From NCBI GenBank assembly GCA_017994695.1, contig JAGOKF010000020.1:1-51759 (forward strand): DNA of 51,759 nucleotides, read 5' to 3'. The notes under the pieces are model-generated. The model was given only the letters and a program-made list of their open reading frames with translations, was not told the origin of the DNA and searched no databases. Source of the DNA: Myxococcota bacterium (GTDB taxonomy: Bacteria; Myxococcota_A; UBA9042; DTJE01). Below are positions 28,742 through 38,565 of this stretch, in pieces (the first letter of the stretch is position 1; each line of letters begins with the position of its first letter). The translations under genes were made by a program, and so were the position numbers.

Positions 28742-30703
28742 GTGAGGAAAAAACCGTCGGAGATCCGGGAGGTCCGGTCCGTGGCCCTGGTGGGCCAGCC
28801 GAACTGCGGCAAGAGCACGCTCTTCAATGCCCTGGCGGGGTTCAAGGCGAACACGGGCAACTTCCCGGGGACCTCCATCCGGTACACCCGGAGCCTGGTG
28901 TCCGTCGGGGGGCAGTCCCTGGAGGTGGTGGACCTGCCGGGGACCTACTCCCTGACGCCCCGGGACGCAGCCGAGGAGGTGACCCGGCGCTTCCTGGAGC
29001 AGCGGCGGGCCGACGCGGTGATCGCCGTGCTGGACGCGTCGGTGCTGTCCCGGAGCCTGGAACTGCTGCTGGAGGTGCTGGAGATGGGGCTGCCGACCGT
29101 GGTGGCCCTGAACATGATGGACGAGGCCGGGCGGAAGGGGGTCGAGGTGGACCCGGCGGCCCTGGAGGCCCGCCTGGGGGTGCCGGTGGTGCCGACGGTA
29201 GCCACCCGGGGCAAGGGGGTCGTCCAGGTGCTGCTGAAGGCCCTGGCCCAGGCGATGCGCCCCGGGTCCGGCCGCCCTCCGGCCTACGACCGGGACGTGG
29301 AGGAGTCCCTGGGCCGCCTGTCGGCCGAGGTGCCGCCGGGGCTGGCCGAGTCGGTGGGACGGTCGCCCCGGTCCCTGGCGATCCGTCTGCTGGAAGGGGA
29401 TACCTGGGAGGTCCAGCGCCTCGGGGGGCATCCCGAGGCGGTGGCCCTGGTCGAGGCGGCCGCCCGGGAGCGGCGGCTGCTGGCCGAGATGCACGGCTGG
29501 CCCGAGGACACGGTGTTCGCGAGCCACCGGCATGCCCTGGCGGTGGACCTCTTCGAGGCGGTGGCCACGGTGCGGCCCCGGAGGCGCCCCTCCCGGCGGG
29601 AACGCCTGGACGACTGGCTGATGCACCCGGTGCTGGGCCTGGTGCTGGCCCTCCTGGTCTTCGCGGGGCTCTTCGGGGTGTCGTTCCATTTCGGGAACTT
29701 CCTGTCGGAACGGGTGGCGGGACCCTTCGACCGCCTGGTGGAGGCGGCCGCTCCCGGGGACGCGACCGGGATCGGGGCCTTCCTGCTCCGGGGATTCCTG
29801 CAGGGGGTCTCGGGAGGGGTCGGGATCGTGCTGCCGTACCTGCTGCCGCTCCTGCTGATCCTGTCGCTGCTGGAGGACGTCGGGTATCTTCCCCGGGCGG
29901 CCTTCCTGGTGGACGGGCTGCTGCACCGCGTGGGCCTGCACGGCAAGAGCGTGATCCCCCTGATCCTCGGGTACGGGTGCAACGTGCCCGGGATCTACGG
30001 GACCCGGATCCTGGAAAGCCACCGGGACCGGGTGCTGACGGCGCTGCTGGTCCCGCTGACGGCCTGCTCGGCCCGGACCGTGGTGATCCTGGCCCTGGTC
30101 GGGGCCACGATGGGGCCTCTGTGGGCCCTCCTGGTCTACGGGCTGAACGTGCTGGTGACGGCCCTGGCGGCCCGGGGTCTGTCGGCCCTGGCGCCGGGCC
30201 AGGTCACCGGCCTGCTGATGGACATCCCTCCCTACCGGATCCCCCCCCCGGAGGCCGTGGCCCGGAAGGTCTGGTTCCGGGTGCGGGAGTTCCTGGTCCA
30301 GGCCTGGCCGATCCTGGTGGCGGCCTCGATGGTCCTGGGACTGCTGGAGTGGATGGGGGTGGAGCAGGGGATCAACCGCGCCCTGGCTCCCGTGACGGCC
30401 GGCCTGCTGGGACTCCCGGAGGCACTGGGGGTGACCCTCTTCTTCGGGATCCTGCGGAAGGAACTGGCGCTGGTGATGACCTTCCAGGCCCTCGGGACCC
30501 GGTTCCCGGCCGAGGTGATGACCCCGGTCCAGCTAATGACCTTCACGCTGTTCCTGACCTTCTATGTCCCGTGCGTCTCGACGCTGGCAGCCCAGGTGCG
30601 GGAGGTGGGAGTCCGTTGGACCGCCGCGGGAGTGCTCCTGAGCACGGGCATCGCCCTGGCGGTGGCCTTCGCGACCCGCCTGGTCGGGATCGTTCTGCCT
30701 TGA
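28742..30703 (+). CDS. feoB: Ferrous iron transporter FeoB
   Basis: A 653-residue Fe2+ transporter of the inner membrane. An N-terminal G domain has G1 GQPNCGKST, the NFPGTS switch I, VVDLPGTYSLTPR (G3) and LNMMDEAG (G4). The membrane part starts near residue 300 (LIGLVLALLVF-like helices) and contains two gate repeats, including LILGYGCNVPGIYGTR and PLTACSARTVVI. The GTG start at 28742 has a modest upstream purine run. The length is at the shorter end of the family. It converges with the response-regulator gene. Confidence 0.95.
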   Translation: MRKKPSEIREVRSVALVGQPNCGKSTLFNALAGFKANTGNFPGTSIRYTRSLVSVGGQSLEVVDLPGTYSLTPRDAAEEVTRRFLEQRRADAVIAVLDASVLSRSLELLLEVLEMGLPTVVALNMMDEAGRKGVEVDPAALEARLGVPVVPTVATRGKGVVQVLLKALAQAMRPGSGRPPAYDRDVEESLGRLSAEVPPGLAESVGRSPRSLAIRLLEGDTWEVQRLGGHPEAVALVEAAARERRLLAEMHGWPEDTVFASHRHALAVDLFEAVATVRPRRRPSRRERLDDWLMHPVLGLVLALLVFAGLFGVSFHFGNFLSERVAGPFDRLVEAAAPGDATGIGAFLLRGFLQGVSGGVGIVLPYLLPLLLILSLLEDVGYLPRAAFLVDGLLHRVGLHGKSVIPLILGYGCNVPGIYGTRILESHRDRVLTALLVPLTACSARTVVILALVGATMGPLWALLVYGLNVLVTALAARGLSALAPGQVTGLLMDIPPYRIPPPEAVARKVWFRVREFLVQAWPILVAASMVLGLLEWMGVEQGINRALAPVTAGLLGLPEALGVTLFFGILRKELALVMTFQALGTRFPAEVMTPVQLMTFTLFLTFYVPCVSTLAAQVREVGVRWTAAGVLLSTGIALAVAFATRLVGIVLP

Positions 30704-30717
30704 TCCGTCGTCCGGCC

Positions 30718-30734
30718 GCCGGGCCGTTCCCGGC
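30718..30734. terminator. Possible hairpin between feoB and response regulator
   Basis: GCCGGG (30718-30723) pairs with CCCGGC (30729-30734) over CCGTT, in the 66-base convergent gap. It has no T-tract, so it is weak as an intrinsic terminator. Confidence 0.3.
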
Positions 30735-30769
30735 ATCGGCGGGCGTCCGACGGGGGCCGGCGTCCCGCG

Positions 30770-31459
30770 TCACTCGACCCGGAGCCGGTAGCCGACTCCC
30801 CGGACCGTCTCCAGCAGGTTCCCCGCGGCTTCCATCTTGTCCCGCAGACGCTTCATCATCGTGTCCACGGTGCGGGTCTCGATCTCGGCCTGGATGCCCC
30901 AGACCCGGTCCAGCAGCGTTTCCCGGCTCAGGACCCGTCCCTGGTTCGCGGCCAGCGTCGCCAGGAGGCGGAATTCCAGGGCGGTCAGGAAGACCTCCCG
31001 GTCGGCGACGAAGACCCGGTGGGCCGGTCCGTCGATCCGGATCGGCCCCACCTGGAGGTCCGGCGTGGCCTCCTCCAGGGCGGACTGCCGGGCACGGCGC
31101 AGCACCGCGTGGACCCGCAGCACCAGTTCCCGCATCACGACGGGCTTCACCACGTAGTCATCCACCCCCAGTTCGAACCCCACGATCCGGTCGATCTCCT
31201 CCCCCCGGGCGGTGACCATGATCACCGGGATGTCCCGGGTCGCCGGGTCCAGTTTCAGGCGCCGGCAGACCTCGGTTCCCGAGAGGTCCGGGAGCATCAG
31301 GTCGAGGAGCACGATGTCCGGTCGCCGGCGCCGGGCCTCCAGGAGGCCCCCCTCCCCGGTCCGGGTCGTCGTGACGTCGAAGGACACCCGGCGGAGATTC
31401 ATCGCGATGATCTCCGCGAAATCGGTCTCGTCCTCGATGATCAGGGCGCTTCGGGCCAT
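30770..31459 (-). CDS. OmpR/PhoB-type response regulator (orphan)
   Basis: A 229-residue transcription factor. The receiver domain (1-120) has the acidic pair ED/E at the start, phospho-acceptor D53 in VLLDLMLPDLSG, a conserved Thr in VIMVTARGEE and the Lys in DYVVKPV. The C-terminal winged helix (about 130-229) has LTALEFRLLATLAANQGRVLSRETLL and ends TVRGVGYRL, the PhoB/OmpR DNA-binding signature. No histidine kinase gene is adjacent. It is transcribed away from the tonB operon, from a promoter only about 200 bases from tonB, so it may control that operon. Confidence 0.9.
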   Translation of the reverse strand: MARSALIIEDETDFAEIIAMNLRRVSFDVTTTRTGEGGLLEARRRRPDIVLLDLMLPDLSGTEVCRRLKLDPATRDIPVIMVTARGEEIDRIVGFELGVDDYVVKPVVMRELVLRVHAVLRRARQSALEEATPDLQVGPIRIDGPAHRVFVADREVFLTALEFRLLATLAANQGRVLSRETLLDRVWGIQAEIETRTVDTMMKRLRDKMEAAGNLLETVRGVGYRLRVE

Positions 31460-31495
31460 CGGCCTTCCTCCGGGCCTGGGGTTCTGGGCGGTTCT

Positions 31496-31524
31496 TCCAT
31501 AACAAAGGGATCCCGGCCGGTCAA
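31496..31524 (-). promoter_or_regulatory. Promoter of response regulator
   Basis: On the minus strand TTGACC (31524-31519), a 17-base spacer, then TATGGA (31501-31496), 37 bases before the ATG. Confidence 0.55.
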
Positions 31525-31695
31525 CGCGGTGCCGGGGCCATGACGGCCGGCCCCTGCGTCCGGCAGATATCCAGCTAGAACCGCTAGTTGCACGCCACCG
31601 GGCGGTCCTGTCATCCAATGTTTGCAATCCGGCCACCGAGAAGTTTCCTTCCCCGCACCGAATCTTCACCGCCCCCGGTCATCCTCCACGGCAGC

Positions 31696-31701
31696 GAGGA
31701 G
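31696..31701 (+). promoter_or_regulatory. Ribosome-binding site selecting the tonB start
   Basis: GAGGAG lies 6 bases before GTG 31708. The upstream in-frame TTG 31588 and ATG 31618 have no comparable site and would add a polar, Pro-rich extension ahead of the membrane anchor. Confidence 0.6.
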
Positions 31702-31707
31702 CGGGAC

Positions 31708-32466
31708 GTGTTCGAGGCCCTGAACCAACGGCACGGGAAGCGCCGGGGTCGCCGGTGGATCCTCTTCGTGCTGGGATCGCTGCTGGTCAACGGGGGATGG
31801 ATCGCGGGGGCCTGGTTCCTGATTCCCCGGGAGGTCGTCCCCGGAGACTTCGAGCAGGTCCCGATCACCTTCGCGCCCCGGGCCGAATCCCCTGCCGAGG
31901 AGCCGGCCGCCGCGGCCCCGCCTCCTCCTCCGCCCCCGCCGGCGCCGGCATCCCGTCCGGGAAGCGGCGGCGGTTCGGGGGAGGCCCGGATGCGGAAGGC
32001 CCTCGAGGCCCCGGCCGTGATCCCGGACCGTCCTCCCTCGGAGACCGACGTGATCCGGCCGCCGGGGTCGGACCAGTGGACCGGGAAGGGAGGCGAGGAA
32101 CGGGGCGCCGAGGAGACCAGGGGTCCGGATCCCGAGTCCCAGCCCGTGGCGAGCGCCGGGACCGACCGGCGGGGTCCCGTGTCCTACAACGAGACGATCG
32201 ACCCCCCGGTGGCCGATCCGGCCAACCGGCTCCCCGAGTATCCCGAGGAGGCCCGGAAGGCCGGCCTGGAGGGTCTGGTGGAGGTGCGCATCGCCATCTC
32301 CGAGGAGGGATCGGTGTCGGTGATCGACGTGGCCCGGGGGGAGGAACCCTTCGTGGCGGCGGTGATGGCCAGGGTGCCGGAATGGAGGTTCCGGCCCGCG
32401 CGGCTGGACGGGGAGGTCGTTGCGGTCCGGCGCCTGGTGCGGGTCCCGTTCCGCCTGTCCCGTTGA
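31708..32466 (+). CDS. tonB: TonB-family energy transducer
   Basis: A 252-residue periplasm-spanning protein that couples the proton motive force from ExbB/ExbD to outer-membrane receptors. From GTG 31708 it reads MFEALNQRHGKRRGRR, then one membrane anchor (WILFVLGSLLVNGGWIAGAW), a Pro-rich stretch (PPPPPPPPAPAS) and a Gly/Ser linker. The C-terminal TonB domain runs LPEYPEEARKAGLEGLVEVRIAI to PEWRFRPARLDGEVVAVRR. The basic N-terminus and single anchor support this start. exbB follows after 15 bases. Confidence 0.88.
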   Translation: MFEALNQRHGKRRGRRWILFVLGSLLVNGGWIAGAWFLIPREVVPGDFEQVPITFAPRAESPAEEPAAAAPPPPPPPPAPASRPGSGGGSGEARMRKALEAPAVIPDRPPSETDVIRPPGSDQWTGKGGEERGAEETRGPDPESQPVASAGTDRRGPVSYNETIDPPVADPANRLPEYPEEARKAGLEGLVEVRIAISEEGSVSVIDVARGEEPFVAAVMARVPEWRFRPARLDGEVVAVRRLVRVPFRLSR

Positions 32467-32481
32467 CGAGAGGAGGATCCG

Positions 32482-33225
32482 ATGGAGTTCAACCTGGTCG
32501 AGATCTTCGAGAAGATGTCCGCCTTTGCGCTGATGATCGTCGGGGCGCTGCTGGCCATGGCCGTCGCGTCGGTGTCGGTCGTGCTGGAGCGGCTCTGGTC
32601 GTTCCGGCGCTACCAGGCCCGGAGCCTGGAACTGGCCGGCCGCATCGAGCCCCTGCTCCGCCGCGGGGCCTGGAGCGAGGTCTCCGAGGCCGCCGCCCGG
32701 GCCCGCCAGAGCCCCTTTGCACGCCTGGTGAGCGGGGTGGCCCGGGTGTGCGTGGAGGCCTGCCGCGAGGCGCCGGCGCACCTGGCCGAGCGGGTCCGAA
32801 ACGAGGCCGCCAGGCGCCTGGAGAACGGGGAGGCGGACCTCCGGCGAGGCATGGGCATCCTGGCCTCCGTGGGGTCCGTGGCCCCCTTCGTGGGGCTCCT
32901 GGGCACGGTGATCGGCATCATCAACGCCTTCGAGGGGATCGCGGCCGAGAACGCCAGCGGGATCGGGTCCGTGGCGGCGGGGATCGCCGAGGCCCTGGTG
33001 GTGACCGCCATCGGGCTGGCCGTGGCGATCCCGGCGGTGCTGCTGTTCAACTACCTGAACGGCCGCGTCGAGGCCATGATGCTGGTCCTGAAGACCGCCG
33101 CAGGCGAGATGACCGACGCGATGACCCTCGGGAGCCATGCCCGGCCCTCCCGGGAGGAGGTGCCGTCCCGGGTTCCCCCCATCCTCGCCCCGCTGAACGC
33201 GGCGATGGAGAACAGCCCCTGTTGA
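32482..33225 (+). CDS. exbB: ExbB/TolQ/MotA-type proton channel protein
   Basis: A 247-residue inner-membrane protein with three helices: FALMIVGALLAMAVASVSVV near the N-terminus, and SVAPFVGLLGTVIGIINAF and ALVVTAIGLAVAIPAVLLFNY in the second half. The APFVGLLGTV and ALVVTAIGLAVAIPA signatures identify the MotA/TolQ/ExbB family. The cytosolic loop between helices 1 and 2 is Arg/Glu-rich. It forms the channel with ExbD, energising TonB. It has a good ribosome-binding site (GAGAGGAGG) and is followed by two exbD genes. Confidence 0.93.
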   Translation: MEFNLVEIFEKMSAFALMIVGALLAMAVASVSVVLERLWSFRRYQARSLELAGRIEPLLRRGAWSEVSEAAARARQSPFARLVSGVARVCVEACREAPAHLAERVRNEAARRLENGEADLRRGMGILASVGSVAPFVGLLGTVIGIINAFEGIAAENASGIGSVAAGIAEALVVTAIGLAVAIPAVLLFNYLNGRVEAMMLVLKTAAGEMTDAMTLGSHARPSREEVPSRVPPILAPLNAAMENSPC

Positions 33226-33237
33226 CAGGAGTCGGCG

Positions 33238-33645
<408 letters not shown>

Positions 33646-33646
33646 C

Positions 33647-34068
<422 letters not shown>

Positions 34069-34072
<4 letters not shown>

Positions 34073-36906
34073 TCCGGATCCCCCTGTCCTCCGGGGCCGC
34101 CATCGCGTGTTGGCTGATCGTCCTGGCGGGCATGCCCATCCCGGCCCGGGCCCGGACCGGGACCGAGGACCCCGGAAGCCTGTCCGGCGAGGTGCGGGAC
34201 AAGGGGACGGGGCAGCCGGTGGCCGGGGCGGTGGTGCGGTTGCTGGAGGGCGGGGTGGGGGCCGCCGAAGCCGACGACCGGGGCCGCTTCGTGCTGTCCT
34301 GTCCCGCGGGAACGGTCCAGATCCGGGTGACGGCCGACGGATACCGGCCCCGCCGGGTGCGGGGAATCCGGGTGGAACCGGGACGCCGGACCGGGGTCCA
34401 GGTGATGCTGGAACCCGAGCCGCTGGCGGTGCTGGAGGTGGTCGTCTCGGCCCGGGCGGACCTGCGGACCGAGGGGGCGCTGCTCCAGGCCCGGATGCGA
34501 TCCGGGAGCGTCTCCGACGCGGTGAGCAGCGAGGAGATGTCCCGGGCGCCGGACAGCGCCGCGTCGGATGCCGTGAAGCGGGTCGTGGCCACCACCCTGA
34601 TCGACGGCCGGTACGCGGCCATCCGGGGCCTCGGGGGGCGCTACACCTCCCTGCTGCTGAACCGGGTGAACCTCCCGAGCCCGGACCCCGACGAGGTCTC
34701 CTTCCCCATCGACCTGCTGCCCGCCTCGCTGCTGTCGAACCTGTCGGTGACGAAGACCCACACCGCCGAGATGCCGGCGAACTTCGGGGGCGGGACGCTG
34801 GGCATCGAGACCAACTCCTTCCCGGAAACCCTGGAGGTGAAGGCGAAACTGGGCCTGGGAATGCGGTCCGATTCCACCTTCCGGTCGATGCCGACCTACC
34901 GGGGCGGCAAGGCGGACTTCCTGGGTTACGACGACGGATCCCGGGGGCTGCCGGGAACGCTCCCGGAGGGCATCCCGGCCGCCTCCTTCGTCCCCGGCAT
35001 GGATGGAGCGACGATGGAGGCCATCGGGGAATCGTTCCGCAACGAGTGGGAATCCTCCCGGCGACGGGCATGGCCCCACGTGGACCTCGGCCTGACGGTC
35101 GGGGACACGGTGCCTCTGGGAACGACGCGCCTGGGATATCTCCTGTCGGCGAACTACTCCCACCGGGATCACGTCCGGCGATCCCGGACGATCAAGGTGG
35201 CCCTGGACGACGACGGAACGGGGCTGCGGGTGCGGGACGAAGCCGAGGTGCTGCGGGGGGCCGAGAACGCCCGGATCGGGGTGCTGGTGGATCTGGGTCT
35301 TCGGATCGACGCCTCCCATGCCCTGGAGGTCCTGTCCCTCTATCTCCACGACGCGGACAAGGTGGCCGAGGCCGCGGCGGGATACAACGAGACCGACGGG
35401 CAGGACTTCGAATCCGGCCGGCTGCAGTTCATCGCCCGGACCCTTTCCTTCAGCCAGTTGAGGGGCCTCCACCGGTTTCCCGGTGCCCGGAACCTGGAAC
35501 TGGAGTGGAGCGGGGACGTCTCCCTGGTGATCCGGGACGAGCCGGACACCCGGGACATCAAGCACCAGGTGCTGGAGGATGGGAGAAGGCGGTTCTCGAT
35601 GGGGCCGGGAAGCGGAGAACGCCGGTTCACCCGCCTCCGGGACCTCGCCCTGGGAGGACGGATCGAGGCGATGCTTCCGCTGCCGGCAATCCATCTGCGG
35701 CTCGGAGGAGCGGTGCAGCACTCCTCCCGGGACCTGGATTCCCGGCGCTTCCGGTATCAGTTCGTGGGACAGGACCCCTCGGTGCTGTTCCTGCCGCCCT
35801 CGGAGATGCTGGGGCCCGAGTCCGTCGGCCCGAACTTCCGCATCGAGGAGCGCACCTCCAACGCGGACGCCTACCAGGCCTCGCTGCTGGTTGCATCGGC
35901 CTGGGTCTCGGGGCAGATCCTGGCATCGGAACCCGTCCATCTTCTCCCGGGCCTGCGCATGGAGTACGCCCGGCAGAGCCTGGAATCCGGGACTCCCTAC
36001 TCGGTCGTGGACCAGGGGGAACCGGGAGTGCACCGGGACGACCTCTCCTTTGTTCCCTCCCTGAACGCCCGGTGGGCGATCCGGAAGGACATGAACCTCC
36101 GAGCGGCCTACGGGTGGACGCTGGCCCGTCCCCAGTTCCGGGAACTGGCCCCCTTCGCCTACTACGACTTCACCCGGCGCCGGACGGTGTCGGGCAATCC
36201 GGGACTGGACCTGACGCGGATCCACGGGGCGGATCTCCGGTGGGAATGGTTCCCGAAGGGAAGTGACGGGGTGCTGGCCGCCAGCGTCTTCTACAAGCAC
36301 TTCGATGCCCCCATCGAGCGGGTGATCCTGACGGCTTCCCAGGGGGACGTCGGATACCAGAATGCGCCCAGGGCCTGGCTGACCGGGGGGGAACTGGAGG
36401 TCCGGACCAGCCTGGGGGTCCTCTGGAAGGGCCTTCGGGAATTCCGGCTCTGGGCGAATGCCGCGGTCATCGCCTCCCGGGTGGGGTTCCGCAGCGATCA
36501 GGCGACCCTCCAGACCAGCCGTCGTCGCCCGCTCCAGGGCCAGTCCCCCTGGGTGGTGAACGTCGGGTTGGGATGGACGGGCCGGGCCTCGGGGACGGAG
36601 GTCCACCTCCTGTACAACGCCTTCGGGCGACGGATCACCGAGGTGGGCTTCGACCGCCTTCCCGACATCCACGAGGAACCGGTCCACCGGTTGGACCTGA
36701 CCGTGTCCCAGCGCCTGGGCCACGGGTTCCGGGTGCGGCTGGCCCTGGCGAACCTGGCATACCAGCCTGTCCTGGCCAGGCAGGGGGACGTCACGGTCTT
36801 CCGGTACCAGCCCGGGATCTCCGGGTCTCTGTCCGTGGACTGGTCTTTCGGACAGGGAAACCGGGGCGGCAGCGCAGCGGAGGAATCAACAGGAGGAACT
36901 CCATGA
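34069..36906 (+). CDS. TonB-dependent outer-membrane receptor with N-terminal carboxypeptidase-regulatory-like domain
   Basis: A 945-residue outer-membrane beta-barrel that imports or binds a substrate at the expense of TonB energy. A signal peptide (about 1-29, ending PIPARA) is followed by a carboxypeptidase-regulatory-like beta sandwich (SLSGEVRDKGTGQPVAGAVVRL, residues 37-120). The plug domain contains AIRGLGGRYTSLLLNRVNLP and VTKTHTAEMPANFGGGTLGIET. The barrel follows (NLRAAYGWTLARPQFRELAP; GNPGLDLTRIHGADLRWEWFPKG) with an aromatic-poor end, SLSVDWSFGQ, before a short tail. The substrate is not evident. It starts at GTG 34069 inside exbD and overlaps the next gene by ATGA. Confidence 0.92.
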
Positions 36907-38246
36907 GGATCCAGAGTCGGGTGTGGATGGTGGCGTGGTTCGGCCTGCTGGTGGCGGCGTGCGAAGGGAACGACGGGGGAACGGTCGACGTGCAGGGGTC
37001 GCCGGACATCGCGGGGGATGCTTCCGGTCCGGGGACTCTGGAGGTGGACGGGGACATCAACGGGAACGTGACGTGGAAGGCCGGCAGCACGGTGAGGCTG
37101 CGGCGCTACGTCTTCGTGGAGAACGGGACGCTGACCATCGAGGCGGGGGTCACGGTCCTGGGCGACCAGGGCAGCGCCCTGGTCATCACCCCGTCCGGCC
37201 GCCTGGTGGCCGAGGGAACCCGGGAAGCACCGGTCGTGTTCACCAGCAGCCAGCCCGCCGGGAGCCGGAACGCCGGAGACTGGGGCGGGGTGGTGCTGCT
37301 GGGCAGGGCGCCGATCAACGTCGCCGGGGGGACCGAGAAGATCGAGGGTTTCCCGGCCACCGAGTCCCGGACCAACTACGGGGGCAGCGACGCGGACCAC
37401 GACTGCGGGATTCTGCGGTACGTCCGGATCGAGTTCGCGGGGTACGAACTGGCCAAGGACAACGAACTGAACGGGCTGACGATGGGCGGGTGCGGCCGGC
37501 GCACGGTGGTGGACTTCGTGCAGGTCCACAAGGGGGCCGACGACGGGGTCGAGATGTTCGGAGGCACTGCGGATCTCCGCCATGTGCTGGTGTCCCAGCC
37601 AGATGACGACGGCCTGGACTGGGACTTCGGGTGGACCGGCCGGGTCCAGTTTCTGATCGTCCAGCAGAACGCCCTGGTGGGAGACAAGGGGATCGAGGCG
37701 GACAACAACAAGAACGACAACGGGGCGACCCCGAGGTCGATGCCGGAGATCTGGAACGCGACCCTGATCGGGTCCAATGCGGACCCCGGGACGGCCGGCA
37801 AGACCCAGAGCGGCATCCACTTCCGTCGGGGGACCGCCGGCCGCCTGTCGAACGTCGTGCTGGCCTGGTTCGCCGATTACGGGATCCATGTGGACGACGC
37901 CGCGACCCGGGCCCAGGCCGACGGCGGGACCCTGTTCGTCCGGCACTCGATCTTCTGGGACAACGGCAACGACACCGCGTCGCTGCCCACGAAGACCGGC
38001 CTGGAGGGCTACGACCCGACGGCCTTCTTCCTGGGCGCCTCCCAGGACAACCGGGTGGCGGATCCGGGGCTGGCGGCGCCCCTGAACCTGGCGGCCCCCT
38101 CCTTCGTGCCCAAGCCGGGATCCCCCGTCCGGACCGGCGGCGGGACGCCTCCGTCCGACGGGTTCTTCGACCCCACCGCGACCTTCGTCGGCGCCGTCGG
38201 GGACCAGGACTGGACCGCCGGCTGGACCGCCTTCCCCGCCAACTGA
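36903..38246 (+). CDS. Beta-helix surface lipoprotein coupled to TonB receptor
   Basis: A 447-residue lipoprotein: [20 protein letters not shown] with Cys20 in the lipobox. After a short Asp/Gly linker it has repeating short strands of a right-handed parallel beta-helix ([87 protein letters not shown]). Its ATG overlaps the receptor stop (ATGA), so the two are made together. By analogy with receptor/lipoprotein pairs in which a surface lipoprotein captures the substrate, it may be the binding partner of the receptor; this is inference. The substrate is unknown. Confidence 0.78.
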   Translation: MRIQSRVWMVAWFGLLVAACEGNDGGTVDVQGSPDIAGDASGPGTLEVDGDINGNVTWKAGSTVRLRRYVFVENGTLTIEAGVTVLGDQGSALVITPSGRLVAEGTREAPVVFTSSQPAGSRNAGDWGGVVLLGRAPINVAGGTEKIEGFPATESRTNYGGSDADHDCGILRYVRIEFAGYELAKDNELNGLTMGGCGRRTVVDFVQVHKGADDGVEMFGGTADLRHVLVSQPDDDGLDWDFGWTGRVQFLIVQQNALVGDKGIEADNNKNDNGATPRSMPEIWNATLIGSNADPGTAGKTQSGIHFRRGTAGRLSNVVLAWFADYGIHVDDAATRAQADGGTLFVRHSIFWDNGNDTASLPTKTGLEGYDPTAFFLGASQDNRVADPGLAAPLNLAAPSFVPKPGSPVRTGGGTPPSDGFFDPTATFVGAVGDQDWTAGWTAFPAN

Positions 38247-38249
38247 TCC

Positions 38250-38547
38250 GGGGACAGTCACCTTATTACATGTCCTAACCATCCGTATCTGTTTGATATT
38301 TGCCTGGCCTGGGCCGAAGCCGGTCCCGGGATTCGCGGTCGGGCTCCCGGCTTCCAGGCCGGCAGGCGAACGCCAGGTGCGTCCCGGCCCGGGACAGGAA
38401 AACGTCGCGCGGAGGCGGGCGGTTCGTTGGCGACCCCGGAAGGACCCGGGGCGGATCCCGGAAGGCCGGAATCGGGGGCATGTCCAAGGGGGGCAGGATG
38501 AACAGTGGAATCGGAGGGTTGGGTGTGGTAGATAGGTGACTGTCCCC
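38250..38547. mobile_element. MITE-like element with 14-bp terminal inverted repeats
   Basis: GGGGACAGTCACCT (38250-38263) is perfectly repeated in inverted orientation as AGGTGACTGTCCCC (38534-38547), bounding 298 bases. No gene lies inside. The left end is locally AT-rich (TTATTACATG, TTTGATATTTG), unlike the genome. Ends of this sequence type are, from memory, seen around REP-associated (RAYT, Y1) transposase elements in related genomes, but no transposase is present here. The element fills the whole space between the beta-helix lipoprotein stop and the L,D-transpeptidase start. Confidence 0.68.
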
Positions 38548-38565
38548 TGGGGAGGGCCGGGTGCG

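Noticed and set aside
31565-31595. Short GCTAG direct repeat / CTAG palindrome upstream of tonB as an operator.
   Set aside because: It is too short to separate from chance and is not positioned on a recognisable promoter.
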